A stretch of DNA of 64,000 nucleotides from Planctomycetota bacterium (GCA_016745075.1 JADGDD010000013.1:37929-101928), one strand, 5' to 3'; shown: positions 35,636 to 44,889, numbered from the stretch's first letter. Numbers and translations: made by a program. The notes: generated by a model not told the origin, from the letters alone.

Positions 35636-36121
35636 ATGCTGGTGGGTGCAACGTTTCTTCATACGGTCAAATCGGGGATAAAGACCCCTAAAATTCACGG
35701 TGTACCAGCAAAAGTTCCCGTTGTAAGCAAAGAGGATAAAGAGCGGGTTGAGCGTTTACAGCAGGGACTTGCAGATGGCAGCCTGAAGCAGGGGCAAATT
35801 GATTGTCCAAAGTGTTTACATCGCTGCTGTGTGGCTCTCATCAAAGATGTAGAAGTAGACATCTGTCCACGTTGTCGTTCCATTTGGTTTGATAAGAATG
35901 AGTTGAGCACGTATTTGTTGGCACGCAAAGATGTGCCAGGTGATATCTACCATTCTCGTCTGTCTAAATATTCTTGCCCACATTGCATTAAGCCGATGCG
36001 AGAGTTCTGTTTTATCAACCCGCATAATCTATTGGTGGATAAGTGCGAACAGTGTGAAGGCGTTTTTCTGGAAGAGGGAGAACTTGACCGTGCGGTAAGA
36101 TTAAACGAGAAACAGCAATGA
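35636..36121 (+). CDS. Protein with two zf-TFIIB-like zinc ribbons
   Basis: 161 residues from the ATG at 35636; AAGGAGG sits 5 nt upstream, and the GTG one codon earlier is less likely. Two copies of the zf-TFIIB pattern are visible. The first is CPKC (near 57-60) with CPRC then IWFDKNEL; the second is CPHC (near 112-115) with CEQC then VFLEEGEL. Each pair of Cys pairs should bind zinc. Function unknown. It overlaps the next gene by 4 nt, so they are co-translated. It stands opposite the catabolic operon and shares the operator-bearing gap. Confidence 0.85.
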   Translation: MLVGATFLHTVKSGIKTPKIHGVPAKVPVVSKEDKERVERLQQGLADGSLKQGQIDCPKCLHRCCVALIKDVEVDICPRCRSIWFDKNELSTYLLARKDVPGDIYHSRLSKYSCPHCIKPMREFCFINPHNLLVDKCEQCEGVFLEEGELDRAVRLNEKQQ

Positions 36122-36552
36122 ACGAAAGTGACCTCAAGAAAAAACTCGCAAAAATAGAAGCACTCTTTGCTGGAGCAACGACCACCGGTGAACAAGGAGC
36201 AGCAGAGCAGGCCATAGCCCGGATAAAAGCGCGTATGGAGGAGATGCAGAAATCTGATCCAGCGGTAGAATATAAATTCTCATTGAATAATATGTGGTCA
36301 AAGAAGTTATTGATGGCGTTGTTACGCCGCTACGGTGTAACGCCATACCGTTATGCACGCCAACGCTATACAACTGTTGTAGTCAAAGCCCCAGCTTCTT
36401 TTATCGATGAAATCCTCTGGCCAGAATTCGAAAAACTGGACGCAGTTATGACCCAACACTTAACGGAGATCACCGACCGCATTATCAGTGAATCTATATA
36501 CGCAGACACCAGCGAAGCTGAAGTGTTAAAGGAAACAAAGTCGTTATCTTAA
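36118..36552 (+). CDS. DUF2786-like small protein
   Basis: 144 residues. Residues about 4-45 (LKKKLAKIEALFAGATTTGE, then AAEQAIARIKARMEEM) follow the helical pattern of DUF2786, a domain of unknown role. The rest is helical and charged with a basic centre (ALLRRYGVTPYRYARQRY). Overlaps the zinc-ribbon gene by an ATGA, so the two probably work together. No signal peptide. Confidence 0.65.
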   Translation: MNESDLKKKLAKIEALFAGATTTGEQGAAEQAIARIKARMEEMQKSDPAVEYKFSLNNMWSKKLLMALLRRYGVTPYRYARQRYTTVVVKAPASFIDEILWPEFEKLDAVMTQHLTEITDRIISESIYADTSEAEVLKETKSLS

Positions 36553-37010
36553 GTGTGATTTAGATCCTTGTTTAGATCGTAGCTATCCAATATGATGTTC
36601 GAGATGCCATAAGGGATTGGCTGTGGGGTTATTGTGGAGAGCGGTTGCACACCAGTTTAGATGGATACATACCATAGGACGTACGTACGATGTAGTTCTC
36701 ATGCATCACAGGCAGAAGCATATATGCCTGTGATATGAACATATGTTCTGTTTCTTTCTTAGAATACTATTATTGAGGGGATGTTTTTCTACTAATAAAT
36801 AGAATTCTTTACTGTAGCCAATAGTAGATGTTTTATTTAATCTTTAGATAACTGCGAAATGGCAAGGATGAATGTCACAACATTACATATCATAATACAT
36901 GACTTTTAGCAGTATAAAGCAGTAGCGTTTTTTTTCTATGGGAATAAATCCTATATTAAGTTAGCAGAAGTTACTTGCAGTGTGTGGTTATTTTGTATGT
37001 TCACTGGCTA
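36553..37010. other. Gene-free stretch with hairpin and palindromes
   Basis: 458 nt, AT-rich. It holds a 10-bp inverted repeat (36705-36714 with 36725-36734, ATCACAGGCA/TGCCTGTGAT) followed by a T-rich run, a possible weak terminator for the gene before it. Then come a 12-bp palindrome GAACATATGTTC (36737-36748) and the shared operator-like palindrome at 36936-36954. No ORF with coding character is seen. Confidence 0.6.
36936..36954. promoter_or_regulatory. Operator-like palindrome CTATGGGAATAAATCCTAT
   Basis: The half-sites ATrGGA and TCCTAT surround ATAAA. The right half runs into a possible -10 (TATATT, 36952-36957), about 54 nt before the exported-protein gene at 37011. The same 19-bp sequence with one change recurs at 45216-45234, the only other copy I found. 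Confidence 0.6.
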
Positions 37011-38015
37011 ATGAAGAATATATATATTTTTATCACAGTGCTAATGGCCAGCTTGCTTTTAGCAGACTTTGGTAGCGCTGAGGAATCACGTGTTGACTAC
37101 GAAGTTGAAGAGGTTTTTTTCCCAGGAGAACAGCGTACTGTTTCTTTATCGGTTCCTGTCCCACAGAATCTATTGATGCCAATCAAGGACATTTCGATTA
37201 CTTGTCGTTGCTTGGAATTGTTGGGAGTTCCAGATGTTTTAGATGGTTCATTAGGTAACATTGATTTACAGGCGCGTATTCAAGCTTCGGAGGTACGAGG
37301 CTCAAATAGTGGTATTACTATTACTTTGCACGGAGAAGATGGTAAACGGTTTGTGGTACGAGTGAAACTTCGTATTGAGAGTCTTTTTGATCTGCACTGG
37401 AACAAAGAGGCTCTTGTCGGTGATGTGGTGAAGCTTAGCGATCTCGCTCAAAGTAGGAGTGGGTTAATACGGGTTCATTCAAAATTAGTAGATGCTAGTC
37501 AGTTTAGTGTGTCAACGGATAGAGAAGATTCTTTGTGCGTGGGATTGGAAGATGGTCAGAAGTTAAAGATTGAAATGAAGAGTGGAATATCTTGGGTAGG
37601 TCGTGTGATTGCGAATGTTGTATTGCACTCAAAATCATTATTAGGGGAGTCTTTAGAGAATTACCATTGTGATATTATGTTGAGACGAGGCTCTTCAATT
37701 AGATCTCGACCTATACTTGTTGATCTCGATCAGGTGGAGGGTAGTGGTTGGTCTAATATTGTGATATGCTACTTTCCTTGTGCTCGAACTCAATTAGGCC
37801 GGGCTTATTTGCGTAATGCACAAGAGAGGATACCTGTTGATTTTAAATTTTCGGTTGATGGGAATACTATGAAGCTAGAGTATAAATTGGAAGGTTTTGC
37901 TAACAGGTTGTTGTTATCGCAAGGGCGTAATATTTTACATCTTGAGCAAGAGTTTGATATGAAAAAGACATCATTACAAGTATATAGTATACCTGTACTT
38001 TTATATATAAAATAA
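37011..38015 (+). CDS. Exported protein, distantly DUF1573-like
   Basis: 334 residues from the ATG at 37011; the frame opens upstream at a TTG, but MKNIYIFITVLMASLLLADF is the signal peptide. After cleavage the first domain has repeated beta strands and a Cys-x-Cys (ITCRCLEL near 62-69), reminiscent of the CGC motif of DUF1573 immunoglobulin-like domains. A second strand-rich domain follows to the end. DUF1573 proteins are extracytoplasmic and often lie near MauE/thioredoxin genes, as here. First gene of the exported-protein cluster. Function unknown. Confidence 0.7.
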   Translation: MKNIYIFITVLMASLLLADFGSAEESRVDYEVEEVFFPGEQRTVSLSVPVPQNLLMPIKDISITCRCLELLGVPDVLDGSLGNIDLQARIQASEVRGSNSGITITLHGEDGKRFVVRVKLRIESLFDLHWNKEALVGDVVKLSDLAQSRSGLIRVHSKLVDASQFSVSTDREDSLCVGLEDGQKLKIEMKSGISWVGRVIANVVLHSKSLLGESLENYHCDIMLRRGSSIRSRPILVDLDQVEGSGWSNIVICYFPCARTQLGRAYLRNAQERIPVDFKFSVDGNTMKLEYKLEGFANRLLLSQGRNILHLEQEFDMKKTSLQVYSIPVLLYIK

Positions 38016-38043
38016 TCTTAGTATCTCGGAAAGGAGAAATGAA

Positions 38044-38658
38044 ATGAGATTAATATTAATGACTGCTGGTGTTATGCTTGCAGTAGGACAGGCGACGGCT
38101 GCTTGTTATTATCCGGGGCCATGTGGAGACACCTATGGTTACACAAATCCTGGAGATGTTAAGAATGACTCTAAAGTGCAAGATGTTGGTGCAGCAGATC
38201 CAGTATTCCCTTTGACGTTAGCAGGAAGTGGATCTGCTTCAGCGTGTAAAAAAGCTACGTCTGCTGTGGGTGCCGAAAATAGTGAAGGATCTAGTGCCAG
38301 TAGCATTTTTTGTGGCTTGAAATATTCGGCAGATGTTAGGAATTACTTTATAAAAGGGTCTCCCAAAAAGGGTCCGGCAGAGCCAGACACAAAAGAGATC
38401 TATGTGTCTGGCAGTGTACAGACAAGTGTTTCAGGAGGTGTTGGTTGGGTTTTTGCTGAGGCTGAAGCGAAGGTAGAGGCAGGCGTAACCGTGGGGTATA
38501 CTCATAAATTTACTGGTAATAAGTATACATGGACAGCAACATATGAACCACGGGTTGATTTGACTACAGAGCAACAGACGGGTGATGAGTGCGGTAGTAC
38601 TAATGCTTTAGGTTCCCAGGGCAGTTGTCCAGAAGATGATATGCCACCAGATTTATAA
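38044..38658 (+). CDS. Small exported Cys-containing beta-rich protein
   Basis: 204 residues with a signal peptide (MRLILMTAGVMLAVGQATAA). Six Cys follow (CYYPGPC, ACKK, FCGL, ECGS, SCPE), enough for three disulphides. Residues about 120-170 alternate polar and non-polar residues (VSGSVQTSVSGGVGW, then AEAKVEAGVTVGYTHKF), as in membrane-inserting beta hairpins or stacked beta strands. AGGAGA is 5-6 nt before the ATG. No family recognised. It could be the secreted product or substrate of the cluster, since a disulphide-handling MauE/thioredoxin protein is encoded further along. Confidence 0.7.
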   Translation: MRLILMTAGVMLAVGQATAACYYPGPCGDTYGYTNPGDVKNDSKVQDVGAADPVFPLTLAGSGSASACKKATSAVGAENSEGSSASSIFCGLKYSADVRNYFIKGSPKKGPAEPDTKEIYVSGSVQTSVSGGVGWVFAEAEAKVEAGVTVGYTHKFTGNKYTWTATYEPRVDLTTEQQTGDECGSTNALGSQGSCPEDDMPPDL

Positions 38659-38714
38659 AGGAATTCGTGTTGGCATAGTAAGTGAATCAATACTTTAATA
38701 TACGGGAATTATTA

Positions 38715-39773
38715 ATGAAGGCTTTCTGCTTTGTTTTGTGTGTTTTGTCGCTGGTTATTACTGCATCGTCTGTATGTGGTGCAGAAGATAATAGGCACCT
38801 TTTTGCATTTCTAAAGGGACAGAGCTCTTCTCTTCGTGCTTTAGCTCCGTTTCGTCTTGGTTATTCGTATGGTGTTTGTGATAAAACAGGTGTCCCTCGA
38901 AGTACCATCTTCAAATGTGAGTTGCTTGCTTTGAAAGATGGAAGATTTATTGCGTCTAAGATTGTTATGAAAGATGGTAATCCGATAGGACAGCGAGATG
39001 TTCGAGTTTGGACAGGCGATGCTTATTATGTTTTGATCCAGGGGAATCCTTGGCGCCTTAAGGCGAATCAATTTGAGCAGGAGACGTTTATTGTAGAGGA
39101 AACGAATGTCGCCATAGAGAGGACCTCCCCTGTACCGAAAGATATTGTAGGAATGGGGGAAGGGACCTATTCTTCAGTAAATGTTGTCGTGCCATGTGCT
39201 CATCTTGATGCTTTAGATTATTTAATGACAGTTGATCGCTATTGTATTCCGAAGAGTAAGCGCCTATTTTTGAGGTGGTGTGATGTTGTGGATAACGGAA
39301 TTATAGAAGCTGCTTCTGAATGTTTATTTATGGAAGATCTTGGTAACTCTCGATTGATTAGAGTAAACTGTAAGAATCCGGGTGTAAAATTTTCTATTCC
39401 CTGTGATGTTGATGTAACTTACGAGATGGAATTGAGCCCAAATGAAAATTGGCGTTGCTCGACTATAAAGCGTAAAGGGTATTGGGAGCCAGAATATATA
39501 CACCTCGATTATGACGGAAAGTCAAAGGATGTGATAGCGCCAGAGATGGAAATGAATGTTTCGTTTTCTTATGAAGAGGACTTGGTTAGTGGGATTTTAC
39601 CGTCTGAGGTACAGGAGATAACCCGTATTAATGGAGATATTTCTTACTGGAAATGGTCAAAAATAACTGAATTTCAAGAACTCGTGGAAGAAGATGCTGA
39701 AGAAGCAATTGCTCTTTTCCCCCTTTCTTTTAAAGGGTTTTATGATGCGGGTGCAACTTGGGAGAAGAAGTAG
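38715..39773 (+). CDS. Exported protein of unknown function
   Basis: 352 residues from the ATG at 38715, where the signal peptide (MKAFCFVLCVLSLVITASSV) begins; the GTG at 38682 lies before it. The mature part is beta-rich, with a middle stretch on a wild strand/loop pattern (DVRVWTGDAYYVLIQGNPWR near 95-114) that resembles periplasmic lipid- or substrate-carrier proteins, though not convincingly. It ends 2 nt before the next gene. Function unknown. Confidence 0.65.
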   Translation: MKAFCFVLCVLSLVITASSVCGAEDNRHLFAFLKGQSSSLRALAPFRLGYSYGVCDKTGVPRSTIFKCELLALKDGRFIASKIVMKDGNPIGQRDVRVWTGDAYYVLIQGNPWRLKANQFEQETFIVEETNVAIERTSPVPKDIVGMGEGTYSSVNVVVPCAHLDALDYLMTVDRYCIPKSKRLFLRWCDVVDNGIIEAASECLFMEDLGNSRLIRVNCKNPGVKFSIPCDVDVTYEMELSPNENWRCSTIKRKGYWEPEYIHLDYDGKSKDVIAPEMEMNVSFSYEEDLVSGILPSEVQEITRINGDISYWKWSKITEFQELVEEDAEEAIALFPLSFKGFYDAGATWEKK

Positions 39774-39775
39774 AT

Positions 39776-42115
39776 ATGCGATTGGTATATAGTGTTTTTT
39801 TAATGGTTTTGATTTATTTTGCGGATCTTAATGCAGCAACAGATGGTGAGATAACTGTCTTACCAATAGGCCTTGCTGGAAGCGTACGTTTTGATGAGTC
39901 AATGGTGAAATATCATGACTCTGGCAAGGTGACCCTCATTGGGAATGGTGTTATGGATTCCAGATTAGAGAATAATCCTGAGTTGGAATTTTCCTATCAT
40001 CTTCCATTAGACCCTAAGACTGAAGAGCCGTTATTGTCAGCGAAAAATATGGTTTTTTATGCGCCCTATTTGAAGCAAGCGGGCGGGGCTATTTTTGCAC
40101 GAAAAGAACTTTTTGATTTGGCAGAACAACATAACCTTGGCGTGTATACTATTAGAATAAAAAAAGACCAAAAAACAGTCCGTTATTGTTCATATCGAGC
40201 AAAAATACTTGGGGAAGTAATTGCTTTGAAAGGTGCAATTGCTGAACATCATTCTTTGCCAACAATGGGTGCATTGAGTGTGATAGGCGAGTCACTGGGT
40301 GGTATTATGGCTTATCAATTGGCGTTGTATTATCCGGAAGCTATTACTTCAGTGGCTATGGTTGGTACTACAAGTTTTCAGGATCGTATTAATATTAAAG
40401 ATAAAGTTCCAGCCTTGTTGTTATATACAATGGGTGATTATGCTGTTCAGCAAGAGCGTTTGAAAGGTCTGGTTTCGGAGTGGCGTAATAAAGAAAAACC
40501 ATATTTGCTTGCTTATACACCGCCATTACCTTCTAGCCGAGCAACGCAACATTATGCGCATACGCCGCATGCCCTTGCTTATGATATGATGTGCGAATTT
40601 ACAGTGGCACAAATCAATGATGATAAGACGGGATATATTAATGACCCGGATTCTGATTTTTTATCGCTATCAACATTTGGAAGAGTAGGGCATTCATCCA
40701 GTTGGGATGACTTATTGGAGCCACAAAAATCACAGATAAAGGTACCTGCTTCTTGGAATCGTTTACCTGAATTGTTATCTGATACATTGATAGAAGGTAT
40801 TCGAGTTGTAAGGACTCAATTACAAAATGCTCAACAACATATGTTAGTAGTGCATCAGTCCGCAGGTTATGATCTTATTGACCGGCGTGATACGATGTTA
40901 GATTTACTTGCTTACAATAAAGAAGTGACGGCTTGTTGGTTGGATCCTGAGTCTAATATGGCTGGGTTGGCGTCAATATTGGAAACTATACAGGCTGATT
41001 CTGCACTGATATATGCCGAAGATCTCCCTAAGTTAACGTATTTATTGGAGCAGGTACGTAAGATGTTTCCTAGTATACGTGTTTTTGTTGTGTTGAGGAA
41101 AGGGAATTGTTTGGAATTAGATTTGACTCCTTTATTAGACGAACGAACGAATGTGGTTTGGTTGAATACCCGTGAGAAAAAAATATCTGGAAAAATATAT
41201 CTAGAAGACGATTTGGTCGGGGATGATATGCGTTCTTTTAATATTGAGTGTGAAAAACAAATAAAGCTTAAAGATACTTGTGTTAAGCTAGAAGAACAGG
41301 TAGAGAGTGAACAGAAAGTTTATGATGAGTTACTTGTTGTGAAGAAGAAATTTTCTATTGCCCGAGACCAATCAAGTCGATTGAAAATATCATTAACAAA
41401 AGCTGTGTCAGGTTTAAAATCTCATCAAAAGAAAATGAAAAAACAGAAGAAAAACTCTACCAAGATAATTCTTGGAGAGAAAGATCAGGAGCGTTCTCTT
41501 ATAGCTAAAAAGTCTCGTTTAGAACAAGAACGTATTTCTATGGAGAAAGATAAGGAAATGTTGGATGTGTCGGAAAAGAAGTTGTTAAGGGATATTAATA
41601 AGAAATTAAGGGAAATAAATATTTCTCTTCAAAAAACAATGAGTGCCATTGATACACGACAAAAAAGACTCGTTAATTTAAATGAAAAAAGTGTTGAAAC
41701 AGTCCGTATTGAAGAGGAGAAAGGAGCTGTACTTTTGGCAAAGAAAATTGGTTTGGAAGAAGAAATGTTTCTTGTGAAAAAAGAAATGAATTTATTGTCC
41801 TCAACAGGAAAAAAGGGACTTGATGAGCGTATTAACCATAAGAAAAAACTAATTTCGACAATAAGGAAAAAACTGAGGAAAGCAGATTCCGATTTCAAAC
41901 GGCATGTCACATTTGTATTAAAGATATATAAAAAAATCAAAGAAACCCCTTTCTCTCGGAGTGAAAAGTTTCAATTGCTTGAAATTGCTCGTGGGAGGTT
42001 GGATAAGCAGTGGAAACTAGCGTTGGGATATGTAAACCGTGTGCAAAACACTTCAAAATTGAAGTTAACTACTCTAATTGTTAATCCTAACAAGTTCACG
42101 GCACCTATTCCTTAA
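39776..42115 (+). CDS. Exported alpha/beta hydrolase with long coiled-coil tail
   Basis: 779 residues from the ATG at 39776. A signal peptide (MRLVYSVFLMVLIYFADLNA) is followed by an alpha/beta hydrolase with the nucleophile elbow GESLGG (near 177-182). Residues about 470-720 are a Lys/Glu-rich coiled coil. The last 50 residues are again globular. This mix, an exported hydrolase fused to a coiled coil, is not one I recognise. The stop overlaps the next start (TAATG at 42113-42117), so it is coupled to the Wzy-like gene. Confidence 0.75.
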   Translation: MRLVYSVFLMVLIYFADLNAATDGEITVLPIGLAGSVRFDESMVKYHDSGKVTLIGNGVMDSRLENNPELEFSYHLPLDPKTEEPLLSAKNMVFYAPYLKQAGGAIFARKELFDLAEQHNLGVYTIRIKKDQKTVRYCSYRAKILGEVIALKGAIAEHHSLPTMGALSVIGESLGGIMAYQLALYYPEAITSVAMVGTTSFQDRINIKDKVPALLLYTMGDYAVQQERLKGLVSEWRNKEKPYLLAYTPPLPSSRATQHYAHTPHALAYDMMCEFTVAQINDDKTGYINDPDSDFLSLSTFGRVGHSSSWDDLLEPQKSQIKVPASWNRLPELLSDTLIEGIRVVRTQLQNAQQHMLVVHQSAGYDLIDRRDTMLDLLAYNKEVTACWLDPESNMAGLASILETIQADSALIYAEDLPKLTYLLEQVRKMFPSIRVFVVLRKGNCLELDLTPLLDERTNVVWLNTREKKISGKIYLEDDLVGDDMRSFNIECEKQIKLKDTCVKLEEQVESEQKVYDELLVVKKKFSIARDQSSRLKISLTKAVSGLKSHQKKMKKQKKNSTKIILGEKDQERSLIAKKSRLEQERISMEKDKEMLDVSEKKLLRDINKKLREINISLQKTMSAIDTRQKRLVNLNEKSVETVRIEEEKGAVLLAKKIGLEEEMFLVKKEMNLLSSTGKKGLDERINHKKKLISTIRKKLRKADSDFKRHVTFVLKIYKKIKETPFSRSEKFQLLEIARGRLDKQWKLALGYVNRVQNTSKLKLTTLIVNPNKFTAPIP

Positions 42116-43440
42116 TGGATCGCTGGTCGGGATTTTTTCCGTCTGTCAATACAGCGGGGGTTATGATTGCCATAGCATTAGTTTTATGTGTACTCATTTT
42201 TAAAAACATACAGTACAAAATGTTTACCTTTATTATTGGGTTATTTTTGTGTTTTGGTATGTACTGGTTGCAAGCAACTGGGTCTAGAGCAGGCATTACA
42301 GGTTTATTTTTATCCTGCTTGTTTTTATGGGTATTGAAAACTATTGATTGGCGACACTTTACTGTTTTAAGTGTGATAGCAGTTGCGGTGTGGATTATTC
42401 CTTGTTTTCTTGAAGATGTTTCTGGACTTGCCTTTGGAAGACGCATGCAGGACTTGGGGCCAATGGAGGTTCGATGTGTCTTATGGCGTGGTGGGTGCTC
42501 TCTTATTTATGATAATTATTGGTATGGCGTAGGTAAAAAAGCGCTGATGCCACTAATGAATACATGGCATTTAACGAATGGAACGCGTTATTTGTTTGGT
42601 ACATTATTAAATGAAACGTTAACGACGGCAGCATATTGGGGCATGGGTGTTATGTCCTTGGTCGCGATTATTTTTGGTGCGGTACTTGGAAATGGTGTTG
42701 TAGCTGCTCACAAAGGTAGTCGATTGGCCGCTGCTGGTGTGGGTGTGTTGATAGTGGTCCTTTGGGGAGGGCAGTTTCAGACTCATTTTTACTCTGCAGG
42801 ATATTGGGGAAAAGGTTCCTATATTTTGGGAATAGGGCTTATCTTAATTGGTACTTGGAGGCATTGGAACAGAAAAAGTCTTGTCGTGGGAAGTGCTGTA
42901 GGGCTTTTGTATGCTTTGGTGATTACTGTATGCGTATGGTCATTTTCAGATTCACCATGGAAAGTTTCTTATCAAGATGGCCAAATGATTGCTTATCCTC
43001 GATACAAGGAGGCGGACCGAGTGTTATTAGTAGCAGGAGGGGAGGAGTTGTCAGATAAAGTTCTCGTAGGTTGGTTAGATAAGCGATTAGAACATAAAGA
43101 TGCCATTGTTATGTTGTCGGATGAGAAACCTCATGTGCCAGACTCACTTACAGATGATATTCCGTGTCTTGTTATGGCTAATGGGAAAGATACGCAAAGA
43201 TTTGGTGAACTTGCTTGGAATGGTTGCTTTGGTAAATTCCCTGTATATTTGTGCGATCCAGATACTTTACCTCGATTAAGTGGAGGGAATACGAAAGAAG
43301 CCAGAATTATTGTTCGTGTGGCGCTTGGAGCTCCATTTGTTTCTATTTCTTCCTGTAGGGAAATTGCTGAAAATACTGATGGTGTTGAGATTGAAGCTGT
43401 GAATGGTGGATCGGCTGCATGGTGGTGGCGATGTCCGTAG
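42115..43440 (+). CDS. Wzy/O-antigen-ligase-like membrane protein, short N-terminus, extra C-terminal domain
   Basis: 441 residues. About six hydrophobic helices lie in residues 10-290. The pattern RWSGFFPSVNTAG followed by ATGSRAGITG is the core of the Wzy/WaaL (O-antigen ligase) fold, but the several helices that normally precede it are missing. Residues about 300-441 form a soluble domain (RVLLVAGGEELSDKVL) resembling an alpha/beta hydrolase. It may be a truncated or specialised ligase acting on lipid-linked glycans. It overlaps both neighbours in the cluster, so it is expressed with them. Confidence 0.7.
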   Translation: MDRWSGFFPSVNTAGVMIAIALVLCVLIFKNIQYKMFTFIIGLFLCFGMYWLQATGSRAGITGLFLSCLFLWVLKTIDWRHFTVLSVIAVAVWIIPCFLEDVSGLAFGRRMQDLGPMEVRCVLWRGGCSLIYDNYWYGVGKKALMPLMNTWHLTNGTRYLFGTLLNETLTTAAYWGMGVMSLVAIIFGAVLGNGVVAAHKGSRLAAAGVGVLIVVLWGGQFQTHFYSAGYWGKGSYILGIGLILIGTWRHWNRKSLVVGSAVGLLYALVITVCVWSFSDSPWKVSYQDGQMIAYPRYKEADRVLLVAGGEELSDKVLVGWLDKRLEHKDAIVMLSDEKPHVPDSLTDDIPCLVMANGKDTQRFGELAWNGCFGKFPVYLCDPDTLPRLSGGNTKEARIIVRVALGAPFVSISSCREIAENTDGVEIEAVNGGSAAWWWRCP

Positions 43441-44282
43441 AGAGTGAAAAGGGTGACTGGAAAGGAACTCTGGTAATTTATTTGGCATCGATCTGGTTAC
43501 TATTAGGAGCAGTGAATAAGATTTATTCAGCGGCGTTTTCTTTGTCACCAGAGTTGCTTGGAATACAGAACCGTCAGCTGGTTGCTTGGGTAGGGACGTT
43601 AGAATTATTGTTGGTTTTGCTGATTTTTTTTCAGTTATGGATACCAGTGCTCAGAAAGATATTAGTACTACTTCTGTTGTTGTTTGCTTTAGTTCATATC
43701 TCTATTTTGATAGGTCTGAAGTTAGATTGTGGGTGCATGGGAGAAGTGGAGGTACCCTCCTGGTTGATGATTCTCATTAATGGAGGGTTTGCTGTATGTG
43801 TATGGTTATATATTCCCTTTTTTATTAGGTGGAATTCTAAAATACATTTTATAATAACGAGTATCATCGTTTGGGTTGTGATAAGTATTGGATTATGGTC
43901 TTCGTTGCAGGTTCCGGAAGTGTACATAGTACAGAAAGAATCGCGTCAAGACGATTCTGTTTTTTCTGATCCTGTGACTGAGGTATTAATGAAAGTTCCT
44001 GAATTGAAAGAAGGACGATGGCGAGTTGTTTTATGGCGAACAAATTGTTCCTCATGTATTGAAGATTTGCCAAACTTAGAACAGGAAGCAAGAAGGGATA
44101 GTTCAAAGGATTCTCCCTGGTGCTTTATTAATGTGGGTGTAGAGGAAGATTATCGTGATAGATATGAATTATTTCGAGCTCCTTGGGTGCTGAGAATCCA
44201 TCAAATTGCGGATAAAGTGGCTACTCCTACAGTGTTAAGTATTGATGGTGGTCAAGTTGTGGTGAATTATAATAATAAATAA
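43431..44282 (+). CDS. MauE/DoxX-like membrane protein fused to thioredoxin-like domain
   Basis: 283 residues from the ATG at 43431, overlapping the previous stop. Four or five hydrophobic helices (about 15-170) include the CGCMG loop near 99-103, typical of MauE-type redox membrane proteins. After that comes a thioredoxin-like domain with active site CSSC (WRTNCSSCIED near 203-213), and a cis-Pro-like TPTVLS near the C-terminus. It should exchange disulphides across the membrane, serving exported Cys proteins such as those encoded upstream. Last gene of the cluster. Confidence 0.85.
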   Translation: MSVESEKGDWKGTLVIYLASIWLLLGAVNKIYSAAFSLSPELLGIQNRQLVAWVGTLELLLVLLIFFQLWIPVLRKILVLLLLLFALVHISILIGLKLDCGCMGEVEVPSWLMILINGGFAVCVWLYIPFFIRWNSKIHFIITSIIVWVVISIGLWSSLQVPEVYIVQKESRQDDSVFSDPVTEVLMKVPELKEGRWRVVLWRTNCSSCIEDLPNLEQEARRDSSKDSPWCFINVGVEEDYRDRYELFRAPWVLRIHQIADKVATPTVLSIDGGQVVVNYNNK

Positions 44283-44579
44283 ACCTTACTGCCAATAAAC
44301 CTATCGGGACGATAATCTTGTAAACATTGGCATAATCTTTGAAGGTTTTATAGAAAATTAATCGGTGAAATGTCGAAAATTACCTAAGTTAAATTCAGAG
44401 CATGACTACAATGATAATTTGTTATCAAATGATCAAGAAGAATAGCTAGTATTCATTGTGGAACTGTTGTCGGTTGTTGAATGAGAAACGGCAGGATTAC
44501 GCTGGCACGCAAACATGATCTGATAAGTCAAAATAACCTTAATTCATTAGTCCACTAAAACGAAAATGGGTGAAAATCA
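44283..44579. other. Gene-free stretch after the exported-protein cluster
   Basis: About 297 nt, AT-rich. I see no ORF, RNA or terminator that I can support. Confidence 0.4.
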
Positions 44580-44831
44580 TACGTATGGTTGTGGTGGAGT
44601 CGTAAATTGTGTTGATGAAATATTTTACAAAAACGGGTTTGCCAAAAGTGAGGGCGTTTTGGTCTGTAGGGGTATCGAGTTGTTTGGCCCAGTCTTGGAT
44701 TCTGGTGAGGGTCTGCTGTGGGTGTTTTCGATAAATTGGTGGGGGGTTCAGCTAAAATTGAAAGAGTTGAAATGTTGTCGCAGAGGACAGAATGCAAAAA
44801 GAGGGCATCTTTGGTGGAAACATCGTGTCTA
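44580..44831 (-). pseudogene. Decayed copy of the esterase 3' end
   Basis: This minus-strand segment is a diverged duplicate of 50103-50373, the last part of the esterase gene at 50141-50911 plus about 38 nt beyond its stop. Reading it backwards gives DVSTKDALFLHSVLCDN then ISTLSILA, matching the intact protein, after which the frame breaks. Against the intact gene it has a 13-nt and a 6-nt deletion and single-base changes. It marks the left edge of the toxin island. Confidence 0.85.
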
Positions 44832-44889
44832 CCTCTCCTTGAAACCTTATTTTGCATGTTCCTGTTTTTGGGGCATCGTTTGGGGCGAT

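Noticed and set aside
44566..44889. N-terminal extension of the XRE protein
   Set aside because: This part is the antisense of the esterase fragment; the helix-turn-helix starts after the ATG at 44890.
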